In this document: one piece after another, positions 15,850 to 25,200 of the stretch | How positions within the stretch are numbered: position 1 is the stretch's first letter | Layout: each line of letters starts with the position of its first letter | Assembly (NCBI RefSeq): GCF_020215705.1 | Contig: NZ_JAIWNB010000001.1 | Span: forward strand, 372,001-436,000 | Reading direction: 5' to 3' | DNA from: Nonomuraea aurantiaca | Lineage (GTDB): Bacteria; Actinomycetota; Actinomycetes; Streptosporangiales; Streptosporangiaceae | DNA length: 64,000 nt | Program-made: the position numbers and the translations under genes | Notes under the pieces: generated by a model | Database searches by the model: none | The model's input: the letters and a program-made list of their open reading frames with translations, nothing else | What the model was told of the DNA's origin: nothing

Positions 15850-16047
15850 CGGACCGTCTCCTTCCTTGCCCCCGCTTAGGGACGCCAGCACGTCGGGCCG
15901 TTTCCTTCTGCTCCCCCGGAGGGGGTATCCCTCTCAAGGACCTCAGCCACGACGGGACCTTCCGTTCCCCCGGAGGGGGTACCCCTCCCAAGGAACCCAG
16001 CCACGACGGGCCGTCACAAGGATCGAGACGGTCGCGTGACGAGCCCC
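15850..16047 (+). repeat. Convergent-intergenic repeat element, copy A
   Basis: The 282-bp gap between the methyltransferase and DUF4253 stop codons holds two to three units of about 57-59 bp. Each contains CCCCCGGAGGGGGTA, then a variable CCTC-rich part, then AGCCACGACGGG. The array ends with CGTCAC and GTGACG around ATCGAGACGG, a short hairpin. The same unit and end structure occur in copy B at 42236-42512. No coding frame is convincing. Confidence 0.8.
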
Positions 16048-16051
16048 CGCC

Positions 16052-16870
16052 CTAATCCCACCAGAACGACCAGTAGTGCCGCCCGATGATCTGCTCGGCG
16101 TAGCTCTGCAGATCCCCCGGCCCCTGGACGACGTTGTCCGGGCAGAAGGTCCAGTGCTCGGCCGCCACGTGCAGCGCGTGCTCCGGCTCCACCGGCGGCG
16201 CGGCGACACTCAGCTCCAGCGTGTTGAAGCCCACCCCCACCACCCGGATCCCGAACCGGTCCTCCCAGCTGCGCACCACCGCCGCCAGCGGCACCATCCA
16301 CTCGTTGTGGTGCAAAGCCCCCTGCCAGCCCATCACGGCCAGCGCGTCGGCACCCCGGTGCGCGGCGACCAGGCCAAGCGGCAGGCCCCTGGACGACAGC
16401 TCACGGGCGTACCAGTCGGCGACCGCGCCTGGGTCGGCGCGCAGCACCCCCGGCGGGGCAGGACCCGGGCAGAGCGCGCCGAACGGCTCCAGCTCCGCCA
16501 GCGCGTCCGGTGGCATCTGGGAGACCCACTCCTGCCACACCTCGGCCATGAACCCCTCGGCCGTGAAGTGGTCGATCATCAGCGCCTCGTCCGGCACGAT
16601 CTGGCCGATCGACCAGGGCTGGGCGGACTCGTCCAGCAGGACGGGCCACAGCCCGCTGCGCGGGTGGGCGGCCCGGAACCGGGCCCAGTCGTCGCCCGCC
16701 ACGGCCGCGTCGCTCATCCAGAACGCGGGCCTGGACGCCTCGCCCTGGTGCGTGTAGCCGGGGTCGGGCCAGACGACGTCGCCCTCGGGCAGGCTGACCG
16801 GCAGGAGCCGCCCTCTGCCGCCGTCGGCGAACAGCTGGCACACCTCACGTGGCAGCTGATGATCGTTCAT
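16052..16870 (-). CDS. DUF4253 domain protein
   Basis: The 272-aa protein ends in the DUF4253 domain: ALHHNEWMVPLAAVVRSWED, RFGIRVVGVGFNTLELSVAA, HVAAEHWTFCPDNV and the terminal WSFWWD. No signal peptide or membrane span is seen. The molecular role of this family is not established. It is transcribed divergently from the lipoprotein esterase, with a shared 130-bp upstream region holding a DosR-like palindrome. Confidence 0.85.
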   Translation of the reverse strand: MNDHQLPREVCQLFADGGRGRLLPVSLPEGDVVWPDPGYTHQGEASRPAFWMSDAAVAGDDWARFRAAHPRSGLWPVLLDESAQPWSIGQIVPDEALMIDHFTAEGFMAEVWQEWVSQMPPDALAELEPFGALCPGPAPPGVLRADPGAVADWYARELSSRGLPLGLVAAHRGADALAVMGWQGALHHNEWMVPLAAVVRSWEDRFGIRVVGVGFNTLELSVAAPPVEPEHALHVAAEHWTFCPDNVVQGPGDLQSYAEQIIGRHYWSFWWD

Positions 16871-16927
16871 GCCCTACCGTTTCGCCACCGAATCCTGTCT
16901 CGGAGATGGTAATGCCGACCGTTGCGT

Positions 16928-16943
16928 CAGGACTTTTGTCCTG
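16928..16943. promoter_or_regulatory. DosR/DevR-like palindrome
   Basis: CAGGAC-TTTT-GTCCTG is a perfect 6-bp inverted repeat; its core GGACTTTTGTCC resembles the actinobacterial DosR box GGGACTWWAGTCCC. It lies between DUF4253 (start 16870) and the esterase (start 17001). Confidence 0.45.
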
Positions 16944-17000
16944 GGCGATCGCGTACAGGCGAACCTTCTGCCGGCGCCCCGCCTCCGAGACTGTGGAGGC

Positions 17001-18524
17001 ATGAAGATTCTGCTCACACTGGCCGTACTCCTCACGGGGTGCGGCGAAACGTCCGTCGGCGCAACACGCCCCGTCGCGGATCCGGCGGTCGTCGAGACCG
17101 CGTCGGGAGCCGTCCGTGGCACGGTGACCGCGACGAACCGCCTGTTCCAGGGCATCAAGTACGCCACGGCGGCGCGCTGGGAGGCGCCGAAGCCCGCGCC
17201 CGCGTGGCAGGGGGTGCGGGAGGCCACCAAGCCGGGCGCCCTGTGCCCGCAGGTCGGCACCGTCTACGCGCAGACCAGCAGCGACAACGAGGACTGCCTG
17301 TTCTTAAACGTCACCACGCCCGCCGTCCCCGGCACCCGCCGGCCGGTCATGGTATGGATCCACGGCGACGGCGCGGTGGGCGCGGGCCACTTCTCCGACG
17401 CCCGGAAGCTGGCCGCCAAGGGCGTGGTGGTCGTGACGATCAACTACCGGCTGGGCGTGTTCAGCGGATTCGGCTATCCGGGGCTGCGCGACTCGGGCAC
17501 GTACGGCCTGCAGGACCAGCAGGAGGCGCTGCGCTGGGTCAAACGGAACGCGGCGGCCTTCGGCGGCGACCCGGGCAACGTGACCGCCTTCGGCATCTCC
17601 TACGGCGCGCTGTCGATCGGCGGCCAGCTCGCCTCGCCGGGCGCCAAGGGCCTGTTCCAGCGGGCGATCATGCAGAGCGGCGAGACCCTGATGGACATGC
17701 CCGCCAACAGCGTGGTGCCGGGCGTGCCCGCCCTGCCGTCCTTCGCGTGGCGGCCCGCCGCACAGGTGAGCGCTATAGGAGAGGTGTACGCCAAGCAGCT
17801 GGGCTGTTCGGACCTGGCGTGCCTGCGCGCGTTGCCGGTCAAGAAGATCCTCGAGGTCCCGCAGATCATGAACGCCTTCCAGTCGTACGCGTACGGCAAC
17901 GACGTCCTGCCCGAGTCGCCGGCCGACGCGATGCGGAAGGGGCACACCAGCCCGATGCCGGTCCTGGCCGGGACGACGAAGGACGAACACCGGATCTTTG
18001 TCGGGATGAATTACGACGTCCAGGGCACCTCTCCGGATTACCGGAAATTGCTAAAAGATGCGTTCGGGGCGAAGGCTGAGAGAATTGCCCGGAAATATCC
18101 GGTAAATCGCTATAAGTCGCCGAGTATTGCTTGGGCTACCGTGTTGACCGATCGTATGTGGGCCCGGTCCACCCATGAGCAGAACGCGCTGCTGGCCAAG
18201 AAGGCGCCGGTCTACGGCTACGAGTTCGCCGACCGGAAGGCGCCGATGTTCCTGCCGCTGGAGGCGGACTTCGACTGGGGCGCCTACCACGCGAGCGACC
18301 TGCCGTACATCTTCCCGGAGGCCAAGGCCGAGCTGTCGCCCGCCCAGGAGCGGCTGTCCAGGCAGATGATGAGCTACTGGACGAACTTCGCCCGCACCGG
18401 CGACCCCAACGGCCGCGGGCTGTCCGCCTGGCCGCGGGTCTCGTCCGGCACCCTGTCCCTGGCTCCGGGGGCCGTCCGGCCGGTCGACTACGCTGCCGAG
18501 CACCAGCTGGCCTTCTGGAAGTAG
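17001..18524 (+). CDS. Lipoprotein type-B carboxylesterase
   Basis: The ATG at 17001 is preceded by GGAGG and starts a lipoprotein signal (MKILLTLAVLLTGCGE, lipobox LTGC), so the 507-aa enzyme should be anchored outside the membrane. Family landmarks: EDCLFLNVTTPA, the oxyanion region VMVWIHGDGA, QQEALRWVKRNAAAFGGDPG and the nucleophile elbow GISYGA. Typical members have HGGG and GESAG, so both motifs vary here, though the serine is kept. The C-terminal catalytic histidine would lie near WGAYHASDLPYIF. An ester hydrolase of broad substrate type is likely. Confidence 0.86.
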   Translation: MKILLTLAVLLTGCGETSVGATRPVADPAVVETASGAVRGTVTATNRLFQGIKYATAARWEAPKPAPAWQGVREATKPGALCPQVGTVYAQTSSDNEDCLFLNVTTPAVPGTRRPVMVWIHGDGAVGAGHFSDARKLAAKGVVVVTINYRLGVFSGFGYPGLRDSGTYGLQDQQEALRWVKRNAAAFGGDPGNVTAFGISYGALSIGGQLASPGAKGLFQRAIMQSGETLMDMPANSVVPGVPALPSFAWRPAAQVSAIGEVYAKQLGCSDLACLRALPVKKILEVPQIMNAFQSYAYGNDVLPESPADAMRKGHTSPMPVLAGTTKDEHRIFVGMNYDVQGTSPDYRKLLKDAFGAKAERIARKYPVNRYKSPSIAWATVLTDRMWARSTHEQNALLAKKAPVYGYEFADRKAPMFLPLEADFDWGAYHASDLPYIFPEAKAELSPAQERLSRQMMSYWTNFARTGDPNGRGLSAWPRVSSGTLSLAPGAVRPVDYAAEHQLAFWK

Positions 18525-18548
18525 ACGCGCAGCGCGAGGGGAGCCGCC

Positions 18549-19154
18549 GTGATCAGGGTCATGATCGCCGAGGATCAGGGGATGATGCGCGACGCCTTGG
18601 CGCTGCTGCTCGGGCTGGAGGACGACCTGGAGATCGTCGCCCAGGTGTCCTCCGGCGACGCGATCGTGCCGGCCGCCACGGAGCATCGGCCGGACGTGGC
18701 GCTGCTCGACATCGAGCTGCCCGGCCGCAGCGGGCTCGACGTGCTGCCCGTACTGCGGGCCGCGCTGCCGGAGTGCGTGGTGCTGATCGTGACGACGTTC
18801 GCCAGGCCGGGATATCTCCGGCGGGCGATGGAGGCGGGGGCGGCGGGGTTCCTGGTCAAGGACGGGCCGGTGGAGGAACTGGCCGCGGCGATCCGGCGGG
18901 CGATGGCGGGGGAGCGGATCCTCGATCCCGCCCTGGCCGCCGCCGCCCTGAACGCCGGGCCCAGTCCGCTCACGGACCGCGAGCGCGACGTGCTGGCCGC
19001 GGCGCTCGGCGGCGCCACGATCGCGGACGTGGCGGCGCGGCTGCACCTCTCGGAGAGCACGGTACGCAACTACCTGTCGTCCGCCATCGGCAAGACGAAC
19101 ACCCGGAACAGGATCGAGGCCGCCCAGCTGGCACGGCACAATGGGTGGTTGTGA
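18549..19154 (+). CDS. NarL/FixJ-type response regulator (DesR-like), no partner kinase nearby
   Basis: Starting at GTG 18549, the 201-aa protein has a receiver domain (about 1-118) with phospho-acceptor Asp in VALLDIELPG, acidic pair ED at 8-9 and conserved Lys in FLVKDGP. A LuxR HTH follows (about 138-198, LTDRERDVLAAALGGATIAD, SESTVRNYLSSAIGK). The next gene overlaps its stop. No histidine kinase is adjacent; the two kinases near 60-62 kb are distant and minus-strand. Confidence 0.9.
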   Translation: MIRVMIAEDQGMMRDALALLLGLEDDLEIVAQVSSGDAIVPAATEHRPDVALLDIELPGRSGLDVLPVLRAALPECVVLIVTTFARPGYLRRAMEAGAAGFLVKDGPVEELAAAIRRAMAGERILDPALAAAALNAGPSPLTDRERDVLAAALGGATIADVAARLHLSESTVRNYLSSAIGKTNTRNRIEAAQLARHNGWL

Positions 19155-19741
19155 CCCTATTTGACGCGGTTCTCTGTGATCTCGATGGAGTGCTCCGCCA
19201 TTTCGACCACGCGGTTCAGGCCGACATCGAGGCCCGTTACGGCCTGCCCCTGAGGAAGACCGCCTTCGATCCGGACCTGATCGGCCCCGCCTCGCTCGGT
19301 CACATCACCGAGGCCCAGTGGGTCGAGGCCGTCGTCGTGGCGCTGGGCGGCGACGAGCATGCCCGCCAGGCGGTCGCCGAGTTCGCGGCGGTGCCGTTCT
19401 GGGTGGACGAGGAGGTCAGGGGGCTGCTGGCGCGGGCGCAGGAGCGGGTGCCCGTGGTGCTGGTCACCAACGCCATGGACACGCTGGAGGAGCACCTGGA
19501 GGGGCTCGGGCTGGCCTACTTCGCCGACGCGGTGGTCAGCAGTGCCCGGGTGGGGGTGGCCAAGCCCGACCGGCGGATCTACGAGCTCGCGGCCGAAGTG
19601 GCGGGCGCCGCGCCCGAACGCTGCCTGTTCGTCGACGACCGGCTGGAGAACGTGGCGGGCGCCACAGCCCTGGGGATGACCGGCGTGCACTACCGGAGCA
19701 TCGCCGACCTGGCTCCCGCGCTCACCGGGCTCTTCGACTAG
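19151..19741 (+). CDS. HAD-superfamily hydrolase
   Basis: The GTG at 19151 overlaps the regulator stop (GTGA). The 196-aa protein has HAD motif I in AVLCDLDGVLRHFD, motif II VLVTNAMD, the KPD of motif III (GVAKPDRRIYELAAE) and motif IV LFVDDRLENVAGA. It probably dephosphorylates a small metabolite. Coupling with a response regulator is uncommon and suggests co-expression, not a known pathway. Confidence 0.87.
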   Translation: MTLFDAVLCDLDGVLRHFDHAVQADIEARYGLPLRKTAFDPDLIGPASLGHITEAQWVEAVVVALGGDEHARQAVAEFAAVPFWVDEEVRGLLARAQERVPVVLVTNAMDTLEEHLEGLGLAYFADAVVSSARVGVAKPDRRIYELAAEVAGAAPERCLFVDDRLENVAGATALGMTGVHYRSIADLAPALTGLFD

Positions 19742-19842
19742 TGGGAAGAACGATCATAAATGCCTATGGACTTGCACAGGATGCGTGATATCCCATCCAA
19801 GCCGCATAAAAGACGTACACAACTCGTATAAAACAAGTGCTT

Positions 19843-19878
19843 GTTTCCGGCACGGCTCGCGCCTGCCGTGCCGGAAAC
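19843..19878 (-). terminator. Hairpin terminator downstream of the TIGR03118 gene
   Basis: A perfect 13-bp stem (GTTTCCGGCACGG with its complement) and a 10-nt loop lies 16 bases after the stop codon of the minus-strand gene and about 100 bases after the HAD gene; it may serve both. Confidence 0.85.
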
Positions 19879-19893
19879 GTTCAGCGGGTCCGG

Positions 19894-21021
19894 TCAGTAA
19901 CTCCCGTACGGAGACTGGCTGGACGTCGTCGTCGGCTTGTGCGACGAATGGTTCGTCGGCGTGGGGCTCGTCGACGGTGTGCTTACCTGCGATCCCGAGC
20001 CTGCGGGCCGGAGCACGCCCACCAGGCCGTGCTGGGCCTTATCGATGCCCGCCGAGAACCACAGGGCGTTCTCGCCGCCGGTGGCGGCGGTGCCCGGCTC
20101 AAGGTCCCACAGGCCCGGCAGCCAGATGGTCTTGCCATTGCCATCGCGCAGCGCGCCCAGGTGGCGGTTGCCGCGGTAGGCGTGGATCGTCCCGTCGCCG
20201 AAGTTGCCGACCAGGACCGATCCGGCGAACGCACCGAACTGCTTCGGCGCGGCGGTCACGGCCCAAGGGGCGTTGAGCCCGGTACGCGCGATGCGCCCGA
20301 CCAGGCGCCCGTTCACGTTGAAGCGGCTGACGAAACCCTTGCCGGCGCCCGCGATGGACTTCCCGGTCTCCGAGTCACGCAGGGCATAGGCGACCCATAC
20401 GCTGCCGCCGCTGAACGTCACGTTGTACGGGTGGTAATTGGAGGGAACCGACGGGTCCCTGAACGCCCTGCGGGACAGGTTGATCTTCTCGAACTCCGAG
20501 TTCCACGCGGCGAGGCGCCCGTTGGCGAAGTCGGCGGCCAGCAGGAAGTCGCCGTCGTCGGTGTTCACCATCGCGAGGCCCTTGTAGTCGGCGCCCCGGG
20601 TGAAGGCCGCGATGATCGCGTTCTTCGGGTCCACCTCGGCGTTCCAGCCGGTGATCGCGCCACTCGGGCTGGCGAAGATGAACGTGGCGGGCTTGCCCTT
20701 GACGGTGAAGCCCTCGCCCGAGTTGAACACCTGGCCGGTCGGAGCGCCACCGGGAATGGCCACCTCGGTCGCCTCCTTCCTGCCCGCTCCGGAGTAGACG
20801 GTCGCGGTGCCGGTGCCCGTGTCGGAGACCCACAGGGTCTTGCCCATGGCCAGTCCCCACGGGTTGACCAGTTTAGGATCGTGGACTGCTGCCTTCCCCT
20901 GGATGTCGGAAATGAGATTCACGACGTCAAACTTGGTATTCGTCGCTGCCTGTGCGGGGGCGGTGAGGGTCGTGCTCAAGACGACCGCACCAGCGCAGAG
21001 TGTGATGATGCGGAGCCGCAT
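19894..21021 (-). CDS. Secreted TIGR03118-family beta-propeller-like protein
   Basis: The 375-aa product has a signal peptide ([19 protein letters not shown], then APAQA). Family landmarks are [66 protein letters not shown] and [15 protein letters not shown], a repeat pattern suggesting a six-bladed propeller. The C-terminal 40 residues are Ser/Thr/Pro-rich, like a wall-spanning linker. The function of the family is not known. Confidence 0.85.
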   Translation of the reverse strand: MRLRIITLCAGAVVLSTTLTAPAQAATNTKFDVVNLISDIQGKAAVHDPKLVNPWGLAMGKTLWVSDTGTGTATVYSGAGRKEATEVAIPGGAPTGQVFNSGEGFTVKGKPATFIFASPSGAITGWNAEVDPKNAIIAAFTRGADYKGLAMVNTDDGDFLLAADFANGRLAAWNSEFEKINLSRRAFRDPSVPSNYHPYNVTFSGGSVWVAYALRDSETGKSIAGAGKGFVSRFNVNGRLVGRIARTGLNAPWAVTAAPKQFGAFAGSVLVGNFGDGTIHAYRGNRHLGALRDGNGKTIWLPGLWDLEPGTAATGGENALWFSAGIDKAQHGLVGVLRPAGSGSQVSTPSTSPTPTNHSSHKPTTTSSQSPYGSY

Positions 21022-21142
21022 CCGTGCCTCCTTGTTAGCGCTTGTGGCCGGAGATACGTGGGGGACGCAAGTGCGGTTCAGTAACGGTCAGAAATATTGG
21101 CCTCGGACGTCAATCGAGCGTTTTCCTGGGGAGTTGAGGTAC

Positions 21143-21856
21143 ATGGAAGTTTTGGGCATTGACATCGGCGGATCCGGGATCAAGGGCGCCCCCGTGGACA
21201 CCGCGTCGGGACGGCTGACGGAGGAGCGCCTGCGCATCCCCACGCCGCAGCCGGCCAAGCCGCGCGGGGTGGCCGAGGTCGTGGTGGAGATCGTCAAGCA
21301 CTTCGACTGGACGGGGCCGGTCGGCGTCACGTTCCCCGGCGTGGTCGTGGACGGCGTGATCATGACGGCCGCGAACGTCGACCACTCCTGGATCGGCGTC
21401 GACGCGGGGAAGCTCTTCGACGGCGCGACCGTCCTCAACGACGCCGACGCGGCCGGCATCGCGGAGATGCGGTTCGGCGAGGGCAAAGACCGGATGGGGA
21501 CCGTCATCATGCTGACGTTCGGGACGGGCATCGGCAGCGCGGTGTTCGTCGACGGCGTCCTGGTACCCAACACCGAGCTGGGGCACCTGCAGATCCACGG
21601 CAAGGACGCCGAGCGCCGGGCCTCCGATCACGCGCGCGAGGAGCACGACCTCGGGTGGGAGAAGTGGGCCGGGCGGGTGGAGGAGTATCTACGGCACGTG
21701 GAGATGCTCTTCTCGCCGTCGCTGTTCGTCATCGGCGGCGGGGTGAGCAAGAAGGCCGACAAGTTCCTCCCGTACGTGCACGTGGATACCGCCGTCGTCC
21801 CCGCTCGCCTGCGCAACGACGCGGGCATCATAGGAGCGGCTCTCGCCGTCAAATGA
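21143..21856 (+). CDS. ppgK: Polyphosphate glucokinase (ROK family)
   Basis: The ATG at 21143 follows TTGAGGTAC. The 237-aa enzyme matches actinobacterial PPGK: phosphate-1 motif [20 protein letters not shown], catalytic region [15 protein letters not shown], and the second phosphate motif [20 protein letters not shown] phosphorylates glucose with polyphosphate or ATP, feeding glycolysis. It is somewhat shorter than the mycobacterial enzyme but shows no internal gap. Confidence 0.92.
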   Translation: MEVLGIDIGGSGIKGAPVDTASGRLTEERLRIPTPQPAKPRGVAEVVVEIVKHFDWTGPVGVTFPGVVVDGVIMTAANVDHSWIGVDAGKLFDGATVLNDADAAGIAEMRFGEGKDRMGTVIMLTFGTGIGSAVFVDGVLVPNTELGHLQIHGKDAERRASDHAREEHDLGWEKWAGRVEEYLRHVEMLFSPSLFVIGGGVSKKADKFLPYVHVDTAVVPARLRNDAGIIGAALAVK

Positions 21857-22246
21857 CACTTCTTTACGGCACGGCACGGTGATCCCCACCCGCCGCCCGT
21901 GGCCGGCCTCTATCCAGGGGGACGCTCCTCCGGTGGAGCGGGCCGGGCGCCGGTACGAGACGGTGAGACCATCTGCTTCGCAACGCTCCGACCTGGGTGA
22001 TCAAGAAAGGTTGGTCCGGAGCGCAACCTGATGGGCTTCTCGGGAGTCTCATTAGTGACCGTGGTCGTCCAAGACGACAACTCTGGGGAGAGTGGGCCCG
22101 TCTTGGGCGATCACGGCCTACCGGCGCGTGCGGGCCCTACCTGGGCGATCATGGTCGAGCGGATATTCGGATGCGGACACCGGCGCCGTCGGGCAGCATG
22201 GTGGGTTGGCTCCGGGGACGCGGAGCTCAAATATCCTGATAGCAGT
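21857..22246 (+). other. Gene-free leader region between ppgK and hrpA with hairpins and short direct repeats
   Basis: This 390-bp stretch has no supported gene. It contains a small hairpin (CGCTCC-TCCGGT-GGAGCG near 21925-21945), a longer bulged stem pairing 21984-21993 with 22013-22023, and three copies of TGGGYGATCA near 21994, 22105 and 22140. It may hold the ppgK terminator and a structured 5' leader for hrpA. No known riboswitch class was recognised. Confidence 0.5.
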
Positions 22247-25200
22247 ATGGGAACCTCTGCGTTGTCCTCTCCACTCACCGAGCTCCAGTCGCGCCTGCCC
22301 GAGTTGATGCCGCGCGACCAGCGGCGACTGCGGCGCAGGCTCGACGGCGTGCGCCGGGTGCGCTCCCGCGAAGCCCGGGACAAGATCACCGCGGAGATCC
22401 TCGCCGACGTGGAACGCGCCGAGCGACGCCTGGCCCGGCGTCGCGAAGCCGTGCCAGTTGTGAGCTATCCGGAAAATCTCCCCGTATCCCAGCGCAAGGA
22501 CGACATCCTCGCGGCGATCCGCGACCACCAGGTCGTGATCATCGCCGGGGAGACCGGATCCGGCAAGACCACCCAGATCCCCAAGATCTGCCTGGAGCTG
22601 GGCCGCGGTGTCAGAGGCCTGGTCGGCCACACCCAGCCGCGCCGCATCGCCGCCCGTACGGTGGCCGAGCGCATCGCCGAAGAGCTGGGCACCGAGCTGG
22701 GCCAGGCGGTCGGCTACAAGGTGCGCTTCACCGACCAGGCGAGCGACCGCACCCTGGTCAAGCTGATGACCGACGGCATCCTGCTGGCCGAGCTGCAGAA
22801 CGACCGGCTGCTGGAGCAGTACGACACGCTGATCATCGACGAGGCGCACGAGCGCAGCCTCAACATCGACTTCATCCTCGGCTACCTCAAGCAGCTCCTG
22901 CCCAAGCGCCCCGACCTCAAGCTGATCATCACCAGCGCCACGATCGACCCGGAGCGGTTCTCCCGCCACTTCGACGACGCCCCGATCGTCGAGGTCTCGG
23001 GCCGCACCTACCCCGTCGAGGTGCGTTACCGGCCGCTCGACGAGGACGACGACCAGACGCAGGGCATCGTCGACGCCTGCCGCGAGCTGGTCACCGAGGG
23101 CCCCGGCGACATCCTGGTGTTCCTGTCGGGCGAGCGGGAGATCCGCGACGCCGCCGACGCGCTCGACAAGGCCGACTTCCGCAACACCGAGGTGCTGCCG
23201 CTCTACGCCCGGCTCAGCGCCGCCGAGCAGCACCGCGTGTTCCAGCGCCACACGGGTCGCCGCATCGTGCTGGCCACCAACGTGGCCGAGACGTCGCTGA
23301 CCGTCCCGGGCATCAAATACGTCGTCGACCCGGGTTACGCGCGCATCTCCCGCTACAGCCATCGCACCAAGGTGCAGCGCCTGCCGATCGAGGCCATCTC
23401 GCAGGCGAGCGCCAACCAGCGCAAGGGCCGCTCGGGCCGTACCTCCGACGGCATCTGCATCCGGCTCTACGAGGAGGAGGACTTCCTCAAGCGACCGGAG
23501 TTCACCGATCCGGAGATCCTGCGCACCAACCTCGCCTCGGTCATCCTGCAGATGACCTCGATCGGGCTGGGCGACATCGAGGCGTTCCCGTTCGTCGAGC
23601 CGCCGGACCGCCGCCAGGTACGCGACGGCGTGAGCCTGCTGCACGAGCTGGGCGCCTTCGACGGCCAGGGCGGCATCACCGGCATCGGGCGCAAGCTGGC
23701 CGGGCTGCCCGTCGACCCGCGCCTGGGCCGGATGGTCCTGGAGGCCGAGAAGAACGGCTGCCTGCGCGAGGTCATGGTCATCGCCGCCGCGCTGTCGATC
23801 CAGGACCCGCGCGAGCGGCCCGTCGACAAGCAGCAGCAGGCCGACGAGAAGCACCGCCGCTTCGCCGACCCGGACTCCGACTTCCTGTCCTACCTCAACC
23901 TGTGGAACCACCTGCGGGACAAACAGCGCGAGCTGTCCTCCAGCGCCTTCCGCCGCCTGTGCAAGTCGGAGTTCCTCAACTACCTGCGCGTCCGCGAGTG
24001 GCAGGACATCTACAGCCAGATCCGTCAGTCCCTCGGCGCCCAGCCGGGGAGTCAGCAGGCCGACCCGCAGCAGGTGCACGCCGCGCTGCTGGTGGGCCTC
24101 CTGTCACACATCGGCGTCAAGGACGTCATGGAGAAGCGGGCCCCCGACGGACGCCGCCCGATCCAGGAGTACATCGGCGCCCGCAACGCCCGCTTCGCCA
24201 TCTTCCCCGGCTCCGCGCTGGCCAAGAAGCAGCCGCAGTGGGTGATGTCGGCCGAGCTCGTCGAGACCTCCCGGCTGTGGGCCAGGGTCAACGCCAAGAT
24301 CGAGCCCGATTGGGTCGAGCCGCTCGCCCAGCACCTGGTCAAACGTACCTACTCCGAGCCGCACTGGGAGAAGAACCAGGGCGCGGTGATCGCGCTGGAG
24401 AAGGTCACCCTCTACGGGGTGCCGCTGGTGACCGGGCGGAAGGTCAACTACGGCCGCATCGACCCCGACCTGTCACGCGAGCTGTTCATCAGGCACGCGC
24501 TCGTCGAAGGCGACTGGGACAGCCACCACCGCTTCCTCCAGGACAACCGGCGGCTGCTCGAAGAGGTCGAGGAGCTGGAGAACCGGGCCCGCCGGCGCGA
24601 CATCATGGTCGACGACGAGGCCCTGTTCGACTTCTACGACCAGCGCGTCCCCGCCGACGTCGTGTCCGCGCGCCACTTCGACTCCTGGTGGAAGAAGGTC
24701 AGGACCACCGAGCCCGACCTGCTGACCTACTCGCCCGAGATGCTGGTCAACGAGGGCGCCGACGTCAGCGTCCACGACTACCCCGACGCCTGGCGGCAGC
24801 TCGGCCAGCGGATGAAGCTGACCTACCAGTTCGAGCCGGGCGCCGACGCCGACGGCGTCACGGTGCACGTGCCGCTGCAGGTGCTCAACCAGGTCAGCTC
24901 CGACGGGTTCGACTGGCAGATTCCCGGCCTGCGCGACGAGCTGATCACCGCCCTGATCAGGTCGCTGCCCAAGCACCTGCGCCGCAACTTCGTCCCCGCC
25001 CCCAACTACGCCAAGCAGGTGCTCGAAGGCGTACGCCAGGGCGGCGAACCCCTGCTGGAGGCCGTGGAGCGGGAGCTGCTGCGGCTGACCGGCGTCCGCG
25101 TGCCGCACGACGCCTGGCAGCTCGACCAGGTCCCCGACCACCTGCGCATCACCTACCGGGTGATCGACGAGCGCAAGCGCACGATCGCCGAGGACAAGGA

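Noticed and set aside
22118..24079. 653-codon open frame antisense to hrpA
   Set aside because: GC3-rich coding DNA leaves this antisense frame open; the helicase motifs on the plus strand are unmistakable.
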